Positions 9,032 through 18,035 of a DNA stretch of 64,000 nt are shown piece after piece (position 1 is the stretch's first letter; every line of letters starts with the position of its first letter). Under the pieces are notes generated by a model. The model ran no database searches and was not told the origin of the DNA. It saw only the letters and a program-made list of their open reading frames with translations. The position numbers and the translations under genes were made by a program. Source of the stretch: Fidelibacterota bacterium (GTDB taxonomy: Bacteria; Fidelibacterota; UBA2242; JAFGTP01); assembly GCA_016934035.1 (NCBI GenBank), contig JAFGTP010000061.1, positions 1-64,000 of the forward strand, given 5' to 3'.

Positions 9032-9047
9032 TCCGTGTCCTTTGATT

Positions 9048-10193
9048 TTACTCTGCCCGAAAAAAATATTCGATAAAACCTGTCAAATGTTTAATAGCTG
9101 GTCCGATCAGGGCCTCATTGATGATAAAATCGCCGGTGTGGGCCGCACCTTTTCCAGCGCCGCCGACTCTCACATAAAGCCCCGGGACCCGATCCAGATA
9201 AAAAGAAAAATCATCGGCACCCATAGAGGGTTTTGGTAAAATAATCAGTTGCTGGTCCTTCTGTTTTGAAAAATAATCGATGAATTTGCTGACCAGCTTT
9301 GAGTCATTTATCGCCACCGGACAGGAGGTGGGAAAGGCTACATTGATTTGCATATCATGCAGTGTGGCAAAGTTTTGTGAAAATTTTAAAATTAATCTTC
9401 GGGCCTGATCCAAAACATCATTGGAATGAGTCCGCAGGGTACCACCCAGTTCCATACTCTGAGGAATGGCATTTTTGACATGTCCGCCGGCAATTTTCCC
9501 AAAGGTAAAGGAAACCGTGTCCCGGGGATCGATTTTATTTTTGATGAATGAATGCATCAATGAAACATATTCGCAGGTAATTAAAATCAGGTCGACAGAC
9601 TGGTCCGGTCTGGAAGTATGTCCGCCGGGCCCTTTGAGATGAATTTCAACAGTGGTGTTGGACCCGTTGGCCGCCATTTTTGAAAGTGAAAATTGCCCCG
9701 GTGTGTCTTCAGAATTGACATGAATGCCGAGAATTGCGATTGCATCATTCCAGATATTTTCCTTGATGACTTCAGCTGCCCCGGTAGGGGTAGCTTCCTC
9801 GGCAGGCTGAAAAATGACCCGCAATTTTCCATTGAGCTTTTCAGGAAAAAACTGAAAATACCGTAATAATCCCAGTCCGATGGCTGTGTGATAGTCATGG
9901 CCGCAGGCATGCATGACTCCGTCACTAATGGAACAAAAATCGTGATCAGGATTTTCGATGATCGGCAAGGCGTCAATATCAGAACGGTATAGCAAGGTCT
10001 TTCCGGAGCCGATTTCTGCATATCCTCCGGTGTCCAGGTTTTGAAAGGGGTAAAAAGGAATACTCCATTCTTCCAGGGTTTTGCGAATCATCCGTGTGGT
10101 TTTGAATTCTTTGTATGAAAGTTCGGGTTCTCTGTGAAGTCGTTGCCTGAGGATTTGAATTTCATCGATGATTTTTTTGAAATTGTCGTTCAT
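9048..10193 (-). CDS. M20 family metallo-amidohydrolase (aminoacylase/hippurate hydrolase-like)
   Basis: 381 residues, the usual length for M20D amidohydrolases, which remove N-acyl groups from amino acids or small peptides using a two-metal site. The N-terminal 'HREPELSYKE' and 'RSDIDALPI' are family marks. Metal ligands can be assigned: Cys97 and His99 in 'HACGHDYHT', Glu132-Glu133 in 'FQPAEEATP', His158 in 'GIHVN', and a late histidine in 'AAHTGDF'. There is no signal peptide, so it acts in the cytoplasm. It starts 9 nt after the stop of the PBP4-type gene, pointing to one minus-strand operon (unassigned lipoprotein, PBP4, M20, exported hydrolase). Cleavage of N-acyl amino acids or peptides from wall recycling is possible, but the substrate is not shown. 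Confidence 0.85.
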   Translation of the reverse strand: MNDNFKKIIDEIQILRQRLHREPELSYKEFKTTRMIRKTLEEWSIPFYPFQNLDTGGYAEIGSGKTLLYRSDIDALPIIENPDHDFCSISDGVMHACGHDYHTAIGLGLLRYFQFFPEKLNGKLRVIFQPAEEATPTGAAEVIKENIWNDAIAILGIHVNSEDTPGQFSLSKMAANGSNTTVEIHLKGPGGHTSRPDQSVDLILITCEYVSLMHSFIKNKIDPRDTVSFTFGKIAGGHVKNAIPQSMELGGTLRTHSNDVLDQARRLILKFSQNFATLHDMQINVAFPTSCPVAINDSKLVSKFIDYFSKQKDQQLIILPKPSMGADDFSFYLDRVPGLYVRVGGAGKGAAHTGDFIINEALIGPAIKHLTGFIEYFFRAE

Positions 10194-10202
10194 ACCGGCC
10201 CT

Positions 10203-11672
10203 TTAGTTCTGATTGTAAAGAATGGTGCAGATTTGGTCCTGCAGATTGTTGATCATGGCGGTGGGGACCGGATAATGATTGGCGATAATAGAAAAAACGT
10301 AGGATTTTCCGTTTTGGGCTTCGACGAAGCCGGACAAAGCTCTGACAAAACCCACATATCCTGTTTTTGCGAATACATGGCCTGCTGCGTTGCTTCCTCT
10401 GAATCTTGATTCCAGTGTACCATCGACGCCGCCGATGGGCAGGGCATCTTTGTATATTTCTCTGTTTTGGCTATTATGAATGTATTTGAGAAGGGTAACG
10501 ATCTGATGGGTGGTCACCATGTTGTGCCGAGACAAGCCGGAACCGTCTGCAATGGAGATACGGTCAGTATCAATGCCGATTGATGAGAGAAATTCTTTTT
10601 CCAGTTGAATGGCGCTTTCGGTGGTGGCTACGCCAGTCCGGTCCAGTGTTTTCAAGAGGGTTTCAGCATAGTAATTATTGCTGATCTTCAGAATATTTTC
10701 TATAATTTCCCGAAGAGGCACAGACTCATGTGTGAATAGCAGGACCATGTTGCTGTAGTCGAGGGCTATACCGGAACTTTGGATATCGCGAACTTCGATT
10801 TTTCTGGCTTTCAGGACCTGTCGAAAACTTGTCAACAGAAAATCAGCAGGGTCCGGAACGGCGGACCATTTTAGAAGTTTTTTGTCAATGGGTAATTGCC
10901 CGGTAACAACTAGTTTGTCAGAGAGATAGTCAGCATAAAAATCATATTCTGATAATGAATCTGCGGGCGCTGTGATCATCTGATTGTCCAGTTTTAGATA
11001 ATTTTCAACCGGGATTTGCCGAATGGTTACAGGATCACCGATTTTAGCGCCAGGTAAAAATTCCATGTCAACACAATTGTCATTAAAGGATAATCCGTAG
11101 GTGCGGGCCGAATAATAGTAGGGAAGATCATCTTTTTCCCAGCCATAGCCAATGCCATGATCGGCAAAAACAGAATGGTCGCCGACGATATTGCCATCAA
11201 TTTTTTTGATGCCCAGATCTTCTAATTTTTTAGCCCAGAGAACCAGGCAGGAATCAGTTTTGTCCCCATAATAGCGGGCTGTCATCGATGGGTCCCCTGA
11301 CCCCTGAAGGTAAAGGTTGCCATGCAGCACACCGTCAATAATATCGCCATCCGTGAAAAATCGGGTTTTGTAGGTAAAATCAGGACCCAGCAGACTGATA
11401 GCCGAGGCTGTAGTGAAGATTTTCATATTGCTGGCAGGCATGAGTAATTTGTGCTCGTTCTGAGAATAAATTAATTTTCCGGAGCCCAGTTCTTCTATAT
11501 AAACACCGATCATCGCCTGGTCCAGGGCTGGGTTGGATAATAATTGATGAATTTGCTGGGCCGTTGTCATATCTTCGTTCACTGGAATAGCAGTTTCGGA
11601 GGGTAGTGACGAACAGTTATAAAAAAATAATGATATCGATAGAATGGGTATAAAAAACTTCTTAAATTTCAT
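10203..11672 (-). CDS. dacB: D-alanyl-D-alanine carboxypeptidase/endopeptidase, PBP4 (S13) family, putative lipoprotein
   Basis: 489 residues. Active-site motifs of S13 penicillin-binding proteins are all present: SxxK at Ser81-Lys84 ('MPASNMKIF'), SxN at 331-333 ('KISNNYYAE') and KTG at 436-438 ('FAKTGYVG'), plus 'DGSGLSRHN'. These enzymes remove the terminal D-Ala and cut D-Ala-mDAP crosslinks in periplasmic peptidoglycan. The N-terminus is a signal sequence ending in 'SLFFYNC', so Cys20 may be lipidated although Asn at -1 is not the usual lipobox residue; the neighbouring upstream lipoprotein has the same oddity. The long insert between SxxK and SxN is typical of the class. It lies 15 nt downstream of the lipoprotein gene, in the same operon. 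Confidence 0.9.
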   Translation of the reverse strand: MKFKKFFIPILSISLFFYNCSSLPSETAIPVNEDMTTAQQIHQLLSNPALDQAMIGVYIEELGSGKLIYSQNEHKLLMPASNMKIFTTASAISLLGPDFTYKTRFFTDGDIIDGVLHGNLYLQGSGDPSMTARYYGDKTDSCLVLWAKKLEDLGIKKIDGNIVGDHSVFADHGIGYGWEKDDLPYYYSARTYGLSFNDNCVDMEFLPGAKIGDPVTIRQIPVENYLKLDNQMITAPADSLSEYDFYADYLSDKLVVTGQLPIDKKLLKWSAVPDPADFLLTSFRQVLKARKIEVRDIQSSGIALDYSNMVLLFTHESVPLREIIENILKISNNYYAETLLKTLDRTGVATTESAIQLEKEFLSSIGIDTDRISIADGSGLSRHNMVTTHQIVTLLKYIHNSQNREIYKDALPIGGVDGTLESRFRGSNAAGHVFAKTGYVGFVRALSGFVEAQNGKSYVFSIIANHYPVPTAMINNLQDQICTILYNQN

Positions 11673-11687
11673 AAAAATCCCTCTCGT

Positions 11688-13181
11688 TTATTGGATGTAA
11701 TTTTGCACTTGTTTCTGGTAATATTCATTGATCTTGGCATCAATAGTTGCGTCAAAGCGAAAATATTTTTCTGTTTTTCCGGCAGCCTGCAGATCCAGAT
11801 AGGTTTTAAAGAAATGTACTGGACCATTCTGCACACACAGGGCCAGCATCTCTTTCCCGGTTTTTCTTTCGATGGTACGGGCCATCAGATACCCCAGACC
11901 TGTAAACATTCCATTTTCACCTAATGTCATCATCTTATTGGCTTTGACAAACTCGTCATTAGGCTGAACGAAGAGATTTCTGTGAATTTGTTCTAAAAAT
12001 CCGTAGGAATCTTTAGCCAGGGTGATGTAGTCAAAATTAACCGGAGAACCGCTGATAAAATTAGCACATCCGGTAAAATATATAAATGATAGTACTTCAT
12101 AATACTCTTGATCTTTTTCATTGCTGAAATTTGGCTTCAGAGTACCATTTTTTTGACATAATTGTCGGTGAGTTTTTTGAAAAATTTCTTTTCTGATGGC
12201 AGTGGCATAAGTATGAAAGTCGTCTTTAATATGGACAATATTGACACCGACAGCATCATCGGTTGACCAGACCATTTGACCAAAATTGACCGCAAAATCC
12301 AGGTTTGTGTTAAATTGGAAATTATCAGGAAGATAATTTTCCAGCCGGGCAAGTATATAGTCTTCAAAGAGTTGTTCATTATCCTCAATATAAGTAATCA
12401 GCGTTGAGTACCGCTCATGGTTGTTGCTTAATTCTGCAAAGCCGAAATTGTTAGCAGGATTGATCCAATTCCAAAGGGAATGGATAGGGCCCGTTTCGGT
12501 GGAGAGTTTGATAAAATAGGCGAGGTCTTCACTATTTGGCAATGCTTGCGGGTATTTTGTTTGTTCTGCTCTCCGGCAGTCCAGCATAGTCTTAAAAGTT
12601 TGGCTCTCAGTGATTTCCGTAATTTCAGAGGGCTTTATTTTTTTACTTTTATATAGTTGGAGTAATTTTTTAATAGTCTCAGTATTGATGTGCAGGTCAA
12701 GGTTTGCCTTGTTTCGGTTGACGGGTTTGAGAGTTTGGCTCTTAAAATTAACATTATAATCGATGCCTCCGGTGGCAAGATATCGGTTGATAACCGCATG
12801 GATGCCGCCCAGGTAAAAAGCGTCAGCGACAAGATAATCAAAATTTTCAGGTGGTGGTATTATTTCAGCCTGTTTAAAAAAATCAGGAATGATTGAAAAA
12901 AAATGTCCGCCTTTTTCACGCTGTATTTTTTCCAGATCAGCCAGCAGGTGGATATCCTTTGGATTTTTGATTTTGTCCAGTTTTTGAAATAGAAAATAAG
13001 CTTCCTCTGATTGAAGTTTTTTTTGCAGATCGGTAATGTACTTTTGTGTATCCTGGTCTTCGGTAAATTGGGACAGCTCCTCCCAGGTCCAGTCTCTGTT
13101 GAAGTTGAATTTTTTTTGGCGATTGCAGTTGATTATCAACAACATCCCCAATAACAGAACTGTAAGTTTCATTAATTTCAT
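11688..13181 (-). CDS. Putative lipoprotein of unknown function
   Basis: 497 residues, not recognised with certainty. I start it at the ATG at 13181, which sits 4 nt after a GGAGG; a TTG upstream would overrun that site. The N-terminus is a hydrophobic signal ending 'LLIINCNRQ', with Cys as a possible lipid anchor and Asn at -1. The mature part is mostly helical in appearance and ends with segments such as 'NGMFTGLGYLMARTIERKTGKEML' split by loops. It recalls secreted putative metallopeptidases of the DUF5700/DUF2268 kind in overall look, but no HExxH motif is present, so I do not claim peptidase activity. It is first in a minus-strand operon with PBP4 and M20 genes, which hints at a role in wall or peptide turnover. 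Confidence 0.6.
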   Translation of the reverse strand: MKLMKLTVLLLGMLLIINCNRQKKFNFNRDWTWEELSQFTEDQDTQKYITDLQKKLQSEEAYFLFQKLDKIKNPKDIHLLADLEKIQREKGGHFFSIIPDFFKQAEIIPPPENFDYLVADAFYLGGIHAVINRYLATGGIDYNVNFKSQTLKPVNRNKANLDLHINTETIKKLLQLYKSKKIKPSEITEITESQTFKTMLDCRRAEQTKYPQALPNSEDLAYFIKLSTETGPIHSLWNWINPANNFGFAELSNNHERYSTLITYIEDNEQLFEDYILARLENYLPDNFQFNTNLDFAVNFGQMVWSTDDAVGVNIVHIKDDFHTYATAIRKEIFQKTHRQLCQKNGTLKPNFSNEKDQEYYEVLSFIYFTGCANFISGSPVNFDYITLAKDSYGFLEQIHRNLFVQPNDEFVKANKMMTLGENGMFTGLGYLMARTIERKTGKEMLALCVQNGPVHFFKTYLDLQAAGKTEKYFRFDATIDAKINEYYQKQVQNYIQ

Positions 13182-13345
13182 TTTTCCTCCGGCCAACTTT
13201 CAATGGCTATGGTTTGAAAGTATACAAAAAAAATCCCAAATTAAACAGCTTTCTCCTGCTGAAAAATAAAGATTTGTTTTGATAATTACAATAAGTTAGT
13301 TAAATTAATTATCTAAGTACTGTTAATTAATTTCACGAGGAGAAA

Positions 13346-16300
13346 ATGAGAAAATTCAGATCAACTGTCATGGCTTTAATTACCCTCTCGGCTTTGTTGT
13401 TTGCATCGGATAATGAAGAATTTCGCGGGACCTGGGTCATTACCTGGGAACACCTCAGCGATTCTACGGTTATCAGGGAAATTCTGGATAATCATGTGGC
13501 TGCTAATATGAATGCTGTTCTTTATCAGGTTCGTCAGGGTGGTACGGCTTATTACCGTTCTTCCTTTGAACCCTGGGGACCCTATGCCGATTACACTGAT
13601 CCGGGGTATGACCCTTTGGAATTTGTGATAGAAGAAGCCCACAAAAGAGGTTTGGAGGTGCATGCCTGGTTTAACACGTTTCAGACTTCCAGTACAGCTG
13701 CAGGAACACCGGCCGGAGATCATCCGGAATGGGTTTGTCGAGACGGGAATGACCAGCCCATGCCGGCACACAGGGCCCTGTCTCCCGCACTACCTGAAGT
13801 CCGTGATTATACACTTGACGTGATTATGGAAATTGTTAATAATTATGATATTGATGGCCTGCATCTCGATTATGTCCGCTGGAATGAATACACAACTTCA
13901 TCAGTATTATCGAAAAGTGTGCCGGAGGAGAGAATGCTGGATGGTCAGATTTCCCCGGTCCAACTGGCCCTTCTGGAGACCACAGCTTCTTCCAACCGCT
14001 ACCTATATGACTATCAGCACAAATATGCTGACGGTGTCCCTGCCGGTTATGCAACCTGGGAAGATTTTTGGCGCTCTTCTGTGACAGAAATGGTAATGAG
14101 TATTCATGACTCTATTCAATTGATCAAACCCCATGTCCGGCTTTCAGTGGCCGCATTGGGAAAATATCGCTGGTCCGGTTGGCAGGGATATGAAAGTGTC
14201 TACCAGGATGCTGCACTGTGGTACAATGAAGGCTATATTGACCAACTGATGCCAATGCACTATCACTGGACCAATGGTGCTGGTTTTTATTCGATGCTGG
14301 TAGGAGCCGGTACGGAAAATTGGGGTTACTGGCTGAATGATGACAGTGAGGTTCTATTTTCTGTTGGTCCCGGTTCCTATTTATTAGAGGGTTCCCTCTG
14401 GAAAAACCACGCCCAGATTGTCAATGAGGCCCGAAGGGTAGATTATGTTGATGGTTTTCAGTTTTTTAGTTATGGCAGTTGGGAGGGCCATTTATATTTT
14501 GAGGAAGCCGGACATACATTTTTTTCCAATAAAACCAAAATCAGAGAAAACGGCTTGTATGATGGCAATGCACCTGAAAGCCCGGCGATATCTCTGGAAA
14601 AAGAAAATCCAATGAAATATAATATTGTGGTAACCCCCAACTCTTCAGAAAAATTATGGTATGCTGTTTATCGGTCTGAGGATGAGAGTATCGATGTTGA
14701 TACTGATGAAATTATCGCTGTTCAAATGGCTGGGGATATTTTTACGATAACCGATGAATTTGACGGAAACCAAAACTTCAATGGCCAATATACCTATGCT
14801 GTTACGGCTTTGAACCGATTCTGGAAGGAATCAGGATTGTCAAACATTCAGACATCTGATTCGATTTTGGTCAATCCGCCCGTTATATTATCCCTGACTC
14901 CGACCGTTGGTGATTCGATAACAACAACACCCGTCATCACCTTTGAGTTTTCAAAAGAAATGGACCTTGCCAGTTTTCAAAATTCCTTTTCAGTGGTTCC
15001 CGAAGTCACCATCAAGTCTTTCACGATTTCCAATCAATGGTACAATGAAAATAAAGAAATATCTGTCGCTTTGAGCGGACTGGATTTCGGCACTGAATAT
15101 ACCTTGACCATTGGCATTGGTACCACTGACCTCTCCGGAATGGCAATTGACGGAAATTATGATGGTACTGGAGGCGATGCATATTCTGCTGTCTTTTACA
15201 CTTATGAAGTTGATATTCAGGGACCGACCGTATCTGCAACTTCGGTAACTGAAGAAATTGTCGATCCAGAAGAGCCTTTCACTTTTTGTTTTGATGAGTT
15301 GATTGATAGCGAAAGTCTGATGAATAATATCATCCTTGCAAATGGGGAAAATGAAATATTACCTGATTATTCTGTGAAAGACCTGGATAACATGACAATC
15401 CTGACGGTCAAAACCAAATCGGCACTAAGGTCCGGTACAGCTCTGGAAATTACCCTTTCAACCGGTATTCTGGATACTGTTGGAAATGCCATGGAGGAAG
15501 CTTTTCATGTTGCCACCAATACGGCCGGCTATTACTATTCGGAAATCAATCTGATGGATAATTTTATGGGTGCCACTTCCTGGTGGGACCCGGAGGGCTC
15601 GGGTTCTACAGTGGGCACTATCGACGGCTTTACGAAATTTTCTCATGATGAAAATAATTATTTGCCGGGTTTCACCAATAAAAAATCCGGAAAAATCACC
15701 TATATGTGGGATGAATCTTACGATGGTCAGCCCTTGCTGCGGGACCATGCTGCTTCCGGGCCTGGTGTGACCGCTCAGGTTGACACCTCCTACACATTAC
15801 AATGCTATGTCTTTGGTGACGGAAGCAACAATCTCTTCCGGTTTGCCATGTATGAAAAAAACGGAAGCGATGTGGCAGAAGTATCATTATGGACTACCAT
15901 CGATTGGATTGGCTGGAAACTAGTGGAATGGGATATGGGTGATGCATCCCAGATCGGTGAATGGCTGGGCAATGGAATTATGGATGGGGCCTACTATCAA
16001 CTAGACGGTCTTCATATGAGCCGTGGAGAAGGCGGCGCTATCAGTGGAGAAATTTATGTGGATGAACTTCGTTTTGTCAAAAAAGCCCTGGGTGAACAAC
16101 CTGTAAACCATGCACCGGTGATAGAAGAATTTGAAGATTATGTGGTTGAAATAGGTAGTAATCTCAAACTAAAAGTTAATTATACGGATGAAGACCCCAA
16201 TGATTCTCATGAAATAATCTGCCTGTCCGATACCAGTGCCGTTCTTTTTAATATCAAGGGACATACCCCAGGGTCAACAGTTTACATTGTGCCAAATGCT

Positions 16301-16690
16301 GAATTTGAAGGAGAAACAGAGATCACTATTATTGTGAAGGATTTTGGAATCGGCGAATTGTCTGATACGACTACATTTATTGTTGAGTTTTCATCAGATG
16401 TTGCAATCCATTTGAATATTATTCCGGAAATCTTTAATCTCTCTCAAAACTATCCAAACCCTTTTAACTCTTCAACCAATATTGAATTTTCAATTCCTTT
16501 CAGGAACAGGGTAATGGTCAATATCTATGATATGCGCGGAGCGCTGGTTAAACAACTGGTCAAGGGCTGGTATGAACCGGGAAAATATACGGTTACTTTT
16601 AACGCCTCCGGCCTGGCTTCAGGTGCCTATATCTATCAAATGCATGCCGGAAAGAAAATATTTACGAAAAAAATGATGCTGTTGAAATAG
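13346..16690 (+). CDS. Secreted GHL10-family glycoside hydrolase with Ig-like, CBM-like and T9SS sorting domains
   Basis: 1114 residues with a signal peptide. Residues ~25-400 match the GHL10 (DUF187) glycosyl hydrolase-like family: 'FRGTWVITWEHL', 'VLYQVRQGGTAYY', 'GLEVHAWFNTFQ', and 'DIDGLHLDYVRW' with the likely catalytic acidic residues. Then come a fibronectin-like segment, two Big_5-type Ig domains ('GDSITTTPVITFEFSKEMD'), a jelly-roll carbohydrate-binding-like segment ('WWDPEGSGSTVG'), a cadherin-like domain and a C-terminal T9SS sorting domain ('LSQNYPNPFNSSTNIEF' to 'KKMMLLK'). The substrate is not known; some relatives bind peptidoglycan-like glycans. GAGGAG precedes the ATG. The namZ-like gene follows after 9 nt, so both are probably coexpressed and exported together. 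Confidence 0.85.
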   Translation: MRKFRSTVMALITLSALLFASDNEEFRGTWVITWEHLSDSTVIREILDNHVAANMNAVLYQVRQGGTAYYRSSFEPWGPYADYTDPGYDPLEFVIEEAHKRGLEVHAWFNTFQTSSTAAGTPAGDHPEWVCRDGNDQPMPAHRALSPALPEVRDYTLDVIMEIVNNYDIDGLHLDYVRWNEYTTSSVLSKSVPEERMLDGQISPVQLALLETTASSNRYLYDYQHKYADGVPAGYATWEDFWRSSVTEMVMSIHDSIQLIKPHVRLSVAALGKYRWSGWQGYESVYQDAALWYNEGYIDQLMPMHYHWTNGAGFYSMLVGAGTENWGYWLNDDSEVLFSVGPGSYLLEGSLWKNHAQIVNEARRVDYVDGFQFFSYGSWEGHLYFEEAGHTFFSNKTKIRENGLYDGNAPESPAISLEKENPMKYNIVVTPNSSEKLWYAVYRSEDESIDVDTDEIIAVQMAGDIFTITDEFDGNQNFNGQYTYAVTALNRFWKESGLSNIQTSDSILVNPPVILSLTPTVGDSITTTPVITFEFSKEMDLASFQNSFSVVPEVTIKSFTISNQWYNENKEISVALSGLDFGTEYTLTIGIGTTDLSGMAIDGNYDGTGGDAYSAVFYTYEVDIQGPTVSATSVTEEIVDPEEPFTFCFDELIDSESLMNNIILANGENEILPDYSVKDLDNMTILTVKTKSALRSGTALEITLSTGILDTVGNAMEEAFHVATNTAGYYYSEINLMDNFMGATSWWDPEGSGSTVGTIDGFTKFSHDENNYLPGFTNKKSGKITYMWDESYDGQPLLRDHAASGPGVTAQVDTSYTLQCYVFGDGSNNLFRFAMYEKNGSDVAEVSLWTTIDWIGWKLVEWDMGDASQIGEWLGNGIMDGAYYQLDGLHMSRGEGGAISGEIYVDELRFVKKALGEQPVNHAPVIEEFEDYVVEIGSNLKLKVNYTDEDPNDSHEIICLSDTSAVLFNIKGHTPGSTVYIVPNAEFEGETEITIIVKDFGIGELSDTTTFIVEFSSDVAIHLNIIPEIFNLSQNYPNPFNSSTNIEFSIPFRNRVMVNIYDMRGALVKQLVKGWYEPGKYTVTFNASGLASGAYIYQMHAGKKIFTKKMMLLK

Positions 16691-16699
16691 GAGGTTACC

Positions 16700-17920
16700 G
16701 TGAGAATTCTACAAAAAATTTCATATCTGCTAATATCGCTGATTGGGTTGACTCAGGCTAAAACTGGCGTCGATTGTGGTCTGGATGGGGTGATAAAAAA
16801 TGATTTTGTGGAATTCTCCGGCAAAAATGTCGGATTGGTCTGCAATCATACCTCCCTGGATCAAAGCGGGAACCATATCATAGATCTATTTTTCGAAAAA
16901 GCCAATCTGAAAGTGGTTTTTGCTCCAGAACATGGGCTGAGGGGTGATGAAGCGGCCGGTGGCCACATTAATGATGGTATAGATGATCGAACCGGTGTCC
17001 CCATCGTCAGCCTCTATGGTAAGACCCGAAAACCAACCCCAGAAATGCTCAGAAATCTGGATGTTCTTGTCTATGATATCCAGGATGTTGGTGTTCGATT
17101 TTATACTTACATATCTACGATGGCTTATTGTATGGAAGCGGCCGCAGAAAATAATATCCCCTTTGTGGTGCTGGATCGCCCAAACCCTGTAAGAGGTGAC
17201 ATGGTCGAAGGCGGCATACTGGAAAAGGGATTTAATTCTTTTGTGGGTATGCATGAAGTGCCGGTGAGGTATGGTCTGACAGCCGGTGAATACGCTCAAT
17301 TGATCAACGGCGAAGGCTATCTCAGGGATGGAATCAGGGTGCAACTCTCAGTCGTCAAAATGAAGGGCTGGCAGCGACATCATTGGTATGATGAAACCGG
17401 CCTCACCTGGGTGGCGCCTTCACCCAATATCCCGAACTTGGAGACAGCTATTGTTTATCCGGGTATGTGCTTGCTGGAAGGAACAAATCTGAGTGAGGGG
17501 CGCGGTACAGAAACCCCTTTTCTGCTTTTCGGCGCGCCCTGGCTGGATAGTCAAAAAATCTGCAGCCTCATGGATAATACAAAGGGTGTTGCGTTTACCT
17601 GTACAACTTTTACACCACGGGAGATAAAAGGGAAGGCCACCAATCCAAAATTCCGGGATGAACCATGTCAGGGTATTCTCATGAAAGTGACCGATAGAAA
17701 TGATTATCGCCCGGTCGAGACCACAGTTTTATTGCTACAGAAAATTGCTGAGATCCACCCGAAGGAATTTCAATGGAATGAACCATGGATTGATAAATTG
17801 TCCGGAAACAGCGACCTGCGAAAAAGCATTGATGAAAAAAATGTTAAGCAACTTTTATCTTTATGGCGTTTAGCAAACGAGCGCTTTATTGATATGGCCC
17901 AAAAATATTTTTTGTATTAG
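16700..17920 (+). CDS. namZ: Exo-beta-N-acetylmuramidase NamZ family (DUF1343, GH171), copy 1
   Basis: 406 residues starting with GTG, with GGAGG about 7 nt upstream overlapping the preceding stop. A signal peptide (to about 'GLTQA') exports it. The DUF1343/NamZ family removes terminal MurNAc from the non-reducing end of peptidoglycan fragments. Family landmarks are 'GLVCNHTSLD', 'FAPEHGLRGD', 'SLYGKTRKPT', 'LVYDIQDVGVRFYTYI', 'VLDRPNPV' and 'EGRGTETPF'. A paralogue lies 29 kb downstream in the murQ region. The neighbouring GHL10 enzyme may open the glycan or bind it. MurNAc released here would feed the kinase and MurQ encoded near 42-52 kb. The function is known for the family; the substrate range of this copy is inferred. 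Confidence 0.88.
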   Translation: MRILQKISYLLISLIGLTQAKTGVDCGLDGVIKNDFVEFSGKNVGLVCNHTSLDQSGNHIIDLFFEKANLKVVFAPEHGLRGDEAAGGHINDGIDDRTGVPIVSLYGKTRKPTPEMLRNLDVLVYDIQDVGVRFYTYISTMAYCMEAAAENNIPFVVLDRPNPVRGDMVEGGILEKGFNSFVGMHEVPVRYGLTAGEYAQLINGEGYLRDGIRVQLSVVKMKGWQRHHWYDETGLTWVAPSPNIPNLETAIVYPGMCLLEGTNLSEGRGTETPFLLFGAPWLDSQKICSLMDNTKGVAFTCTTFTPREIKGKATNPKFRDEPCQGILMKVTDRNDYRPVETTVLLLQKIAEIHPKEFQWNEPWIDKLSGNSDLRKSIDEKNVKQLLSLWRLANERFIDMAQKYFLY

Positions 17921-18035
17921 TTAGATAAATTTATTAGTAAACAGACCGTTTGATCAGAAAACTATTTTACATTTTGTTTAAATATCTTATTTTTGTAAGG
18001 CTCTAAATTTTATTATCCAAAAGGAATATACATCT

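Noticed and set aside
11688-13181. Metallopeptidase assignment for the unassigned lipoprotein
   Set aside because: No HExxH or related metal motif is visible, so only 'unknown lipoprotein' is supported.
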